Shown here one piece after another: positions 60,275 to 64,000 of a stretch of DNA of 64,000 nucleotides. Both the position numbers and the translations under genes were made by a program. The stretch covers positions 62,001 to 126,000 of the forward strand of contig UESW01005049.1 of NCBI GenBank assembly GCA_900491605.1, read 5' to 3'. The notes under the pieces are model-generated. The model was not told the DNA's origin. It saw only the letters and a program-made list of their open reading frames with translations, and searched no databases. The DNA is from Calamus simplicifolius. Lineage: Eukaryota > Streptophyta > Magnoliopsida > Arecales > Arecaceae. Position 1 is the first letter of the stretch. Each line of letters begins with the position of its first letter.

Positions 60275-60445
60275 AAAAAAGTCATGCTACACTGTACGAT
60301 GATTGATGCGCAGTGCATATGCATACATGCATGCCAAAAATGAAAAGATATTTTTATCATTGATGTATGCATGCTACGCATCAATCATCATGCATGATGC
60401 ACTTATTCTGCACCTGCACTGCGCACGGTTCAGTAAGACTTTTCC
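60275..60445. mobile_element. Foldback (MITE-like) element
   Basis: GATGATTGATGCG at 60298-60310 is exactly inverted at 60377-60389. The outer ends AAAAAAGTCATGCT (60275 on) and AGTAAGACTTTTCC (to 60445) are roughly inverted. TGCGCAGTGCA occurs in both orientations. Flanks AAGAAAGTG and AGGAAAGTA could be a decayed 9-bp duplication. Family unknown. Confidence 0.45.
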
Positions 60446-60833
60446 TAGGAAAGTAATGGTACATTGTTTTTGAGGAATAAACATTTTGAGAAGGATAAGG
60501 AAACTATAGTACTTTGCTGATAGCACCAAAAAGCTCTCTCCTAATGGATTCCTATCCTCCTCCATCTCCTACATGTGATTCCAAGCCCAAATAACATTTG
60601 CTAGCAAAGAAAATTATATCAATGTTGCTTGAATTGCCAAAGGTCAAACCTTAAAGATTAAGTAAAAAATTAGCCTTATATCAACCAAATTGTGATGCTT
60701 CTGCAGCATATAAAAGAATTGCATGGCCTCATCACATTGCTCTTTCTATATTTAAAGAGAAAAAAGGTCAAATATAAATAAAGTGACACTAGGGTGGTAG
60801 GATACAAAATCATGAAATAAAATGATACTATTT
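60446..60833. other. Intergenic DNA, no gene seen
   Basis: AT-rich, no recognisable feature on either strand. Confidence 0.6.
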
Positions 60834-61540
60834 TACAACAACAGCAGCAACAATATCAAAGCTATAATTATAAACTGGTTTAGATTGACTATATGAATTC
60901 TCTTTCTTTATTTAGCTTAATTTTAAGCCATATTTTATATAAGATTCAAACATTTTAAATCTTTTTTGATCACTTCCTCCTAAGTAATTTCTAATTTGTC
61001 TCTATCTCTTTTTCTTTTAATATAAATCAAACTATTCCACCACACGAATGCATCTTGAGGTTTATATCGCACATATCTAAATCGTATAAGTTATTCTCAA
61101 CTTAATTTATCCTTAATTAATGCTATCTTTATCTTTTTACGAATGATTTTATTTTTAATTCTATCTTTTCTTATATTATAATACATCTGTTTAAACATTT
61201 TTATTTCAGTGATTTTAATCTTGTATATGTATAATTTCTTAACTATCCAATATTTCATACTATAAAGTATAGCTAGTCCTATTGTTAGCTCATAATTTTT
61301 TTAAAAAACTTGTTAGGTACTTTATAGTTGCATAATATTCATATTGCATTTCTTCATTTTATCTGACCTATTTTAATCCTATAAATAATATTATCATTAA
61401 ACTCTTCTTTCTTATGAATAATTAATCTTAGATATTAAAAAAATCATTTTTACGCACTTTATGATCTTCAATTCTTATGCTATATACATTTCTATTTTTA
61501 ATCATACTAAAATATATAATATGATAAGTGCTATCATAAG
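60834..61540 (-). pseudogene. RTE-type LINE remnant (3' end of reverse transcriptase)
   Basis: Reading the minus strand across frameshifts and stops gives, in order, weak matches to the plant RTE C terminus: a hydrophilic segment ending near RIKIG, a YGMKYWIVKK-like stretch near 61265 (family YGTECWAVKK), KITEIKMFKQMY (family EMRMLRWM), KDRIKNKIIRKK (family KDRIRNE-IREN) and a final RKRIHI. It ends in an AAC/AGC-repeat (plus strand, 60834-60852), equivalent to the (TTG)n-type tail of RTE elements. Heavily AT-mutated. Translated similarity by eye only. Confidence 0.55.
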
Positions 61541-62650
61541 TTTTTAATATTTAAGATAAGTTGAGGCAATTTATGGCCAAACTTATCAATTTGACTCATA
61601 ATTGATTCAAAATAAATGGGTTTGGATTTATTATAAATGATTTAGATTGTTAATTGATCAATTCAATGTAATTATCTATCAAATAAATCTAGTTAAAGTT
61701 TAAAAATGCACATGTATGGTGAACCAGTGGGGATGACATTGACCAAAGTAATTAATACATTGTAGGGGAGAGCAAGGCTTTCTCTCTACTCTTTGATTAG
61801 ATTAAAAAATTTGAAACCCCTTTTCTCAAAGATTATCAATTATAAATACTATAATATAATAAATTACTATATATTATAAAATTATGAGGAATGTTGAAAC
61901 CATGAGGGTATTTGCTACCAATGATCATTGCCAATATGTCAAAAGTAGAGCAATGATTGAGATGGAGTGTTGAAACCATGAGGGTAACATTAACCAAAGG
62001 AGTGCAGAAAACGTAGGGAAGCTGAGGTTTCTCCTACTCTTCAATAAGATAAAAAAAATAAAATCTCAACCCTTTTTTTCAATTATTTATTAGTTAAATC
62101 ATAAATAAATCATGAGCTTGATTTGATTATGCTTGAAAAGATCTCTACTCAAATCTTATTAGGTGTAAATTTAAATGATGGAAGTTCCATATCGATGATC
62201 TAAACTTTGTGTTTTTTTTAGGGGTAAATGGAGGCTAGAGAGAGTTGATGCTCTCTCAACCACCTAATTTATTGGAGCCGAAAATAAAATCACAGTAAGT
62301 AGTGGGTTATAGAATGTAAGTATTATATACAAAAGGAAAAGAAATTAATGATCAAAATAGTTAGATACCAAAAATCATGTGGAGACCCTCTTAATCTATG
62401 CAACCAGCAATTAAAAATAGGGCAGTCTAAATAACAAGAAATAATACTTTTTTTACCTAGTAATGTATGAACAAGGAGTCTTTAAATCACATAATTTTAG
62501 TATAAAAATATTTTATAAATTATAAATCACACTCAATAGCTTAAATCATCATTAGAGGATTATTATCATCTAAATATAAACTTAATTAGAGTAGAAATTC
62601 TCTCAAGTTAGCCAAGTCAAGCTCATAAATTAGGATATATTATATAATAT
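61541..62650. other. AT-rich intergenic DNA with a dispersed direct repeat
   Basis: No gene seen. Two roughly 130-base stretches (about 61720-61850 and 61968-62100) share AACATTNACCAAAG, GTAGGGGAG-like and TCTCCTACTCTT-like blocks in the same order, suggesting an old local duplication. Confidence 0.55.
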
Positions 62651-64000
62651 TGTTGGCCCAGATGGCAACCCAAGAGGGGGGTGAATTGGTTCTTTAAAAA
62701 ATTTAACACTTAAAAACTTAAAACATATTTCACAAAGATTGAGTATACTAGTGAAGTGATGCAATAATTAAAGCACAATAAGAGAGATAGAGTCAATCAC
62801 TACAAACATAAGATATTTATAGTGGTTCGGTATATCCCACACCTACGTCCACTCTCAGGCAACTCTTGGATCCACACTATAATCCACTGATTACAGTTGA
62901 GTTATTTTACAAGCTCACAACTCTAACTTATTGTTTTACACGGGGTCACAATGAACCCAGCCGGTTTTCATGGGTTCACCAGCACAAAACCCAACCCAAG
63001 CTAAACTAGCTTGATCCGAGGTAAACTACCTTAACTAATTCAATCCTCCTAATTGAATTAGCAAACAACAATTCAAATATGAATTTACAACAATTTAAAG
63101 CTCCTCAAATGAGCAAATAAGCAATGTAAATAAAACAAGATTAGAAAAGCCTGATTGAAGCCAAGTGGATATGAGCTTTTCTTCTTTTCTTCTTTTCCTC
63201 TTCTCTTTTGAATGGATGAGTAAGGATTGAATCTTTGAATCTTGAACACAGCTTGTTGAGGAAATAGGGCTTTTGCTCTTCTTCTTTTTCCTTTTGAAAA
63301 TCCTCCGAATTTGAACTTTTAGGGCTTGGGATTTCTCTTGAATCTTTCTTGGATTGATAGGCTTGGACTCAGAGATTTTTCTCTTTCTTTTTCACTAGGG
63401 ATTTCTCTTGATTTTTCTGTTATTTTCTCTCTATTTCTGTTCTTATTTTCAAACGGACGAATCCCTCCTTTTATAGAGTCTTAATCCAAGATTAGGTGAG
63501 AAACTAGTCATTAAAATTGTACTTGGATGCTTCCTTACACAAAGAAAAGTATCCGTTGAGAGTTAGGTGAGAAAATATATCCGTTAGAATCTGATCTGGC
63601 ACTTTTAAAATCATCCTTGACAGGTTGGAGTCGGCTCCAACTTTTCATGTGTCGGCTCCAGATCGTGTTTCCATAAATAGCAAAAATCAATTCGTCGTGG
63701 AGTCAGCTCCGACTTTGCAAAGTGTTGACTCCTCGCTGACTGGAGTCGGCTCCCGAATTCTGATATGTCAGCTTCGAGAATTGCTCTGAAAAACATAGTC
63801 TCTGTAACTCAGGTTAGAGTCGGCTCCCAAAATCTATGTGTTGGCTCTGAAACCTTAGGTGTCGGCTTCGAAACTCTAGGTGTCGACTCTGAACCATGCC
63901 AAAAATATACAACTGCTCTGATATACTCTGGAGTCGGCTCGAGACTGTTAAGGTGTCGGCTCCAAGTTCTGAGCTTAAATAAATTCCATTGAAACTTGGT
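62651..64000 (-). repeat. F: E1/D-type LTR running off the right edge
   Basis: Starts TGTTGGCCCAG and follows the E1 LTR closely, including a minus-strand TATA box at about 63469-63480 and about eleven GTCGGCTCC-type motifs from 63624 on. No primer site lies to its left, so it is either the 3' LTR of a minus-strand element to the right or a solo LTR. The left flanking pentamer is AATAT (62646-62650). Confidence 0.92.

Noticed and set aside
59998..60384. Minus-strand ORF of 128 codons with a poly-Tyr/Ile run
   Set aside because: The run is a translated TA microsatellite; no recognisable domain.

Overview
This window reads as a repeat-filled stretch of a plant nuclear genome. No host gene is recognisable. 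The evidence for a plant is a set of Ty1/copia elements of Sirevirus type (initiator-Met tRNA primer site, several polypurine tracts, an extra ORF downstream of pol), a plant L1-type LINE with a C-terminal RNase H domain, and an RTE remnant. A monocot, perhaps a palm, is my impression only; the sequence does not settle it.

Layout. 1-7222: a minus-strand Sirevirus-like element (E1) that runs off the left edge. It sits inside the reverse-transcriptase region of a plus-strand element of a second family (B1, 7223-13544). 11567-45114: a second plus-strand family-B element (B2), arranged with B1 as internal-LTR-internal-LTR and sharing the LTR at 11567-13544. The B2 3' LTR is split by a minus-strand element (D, 23479-44305). 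The env-like ORF of D is in turn split by a plus-strand element (C, 26073-36483) with a perfect 5-bp target-site duplication. This is a three-level nest, B2 < D < C. An LTR-like insertion with a 36-bp minisatellite also interrupts B2 pol (about 16610-17810).

45296-48151: an old, non-coding LTR element with Ty3/gypsy-like features and a 5-bp duplication. 51460-52374: a solo LTR with a perfect 5-bp duplication. 53671-59812: a 3'-complete but coding-defective L1-type LINE. 60275-60445: a foldback element. 60834-61540: an RTE remnant. 62651-64000: an LTR of the E1/D type that runs off the right edge. The rest is AT-rich intergenic DNA with microsatellites.

Coding state. Every retroelement ORF carries stops or frameshifts. 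The best preserved are the env-like ORF of B2 (one 1-base deletion) and the gag, pol and env-like ORFs of C (several single-base frameshifts).

Most interesting signals. (1) All four elements whose gag/pol junction is in the window carry a strong splice donor (GAG|GTAAGT or GAG|GTATGT) in gag, just after the first zinc knuckle. Each also carries an acceptor-like NAG|G at the first pol codons. Both are in phase 0, so removing the 524-696 base interval would bypass the gag stop and the frame change and fuse Gag to Pol in frame. (2) The near-palindromic motif array in the LTRs (core GAGTCGACTC or GAGCCGACTC) recurs in the pol/env-like spacer, followed by a TATA-like element and a pyrimidine-rich leader. 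It looks like a second promoter module for the extra ORF. Family B shows part of the same arrangement with an unrelated palindrome (TTGGAATTCCAA).
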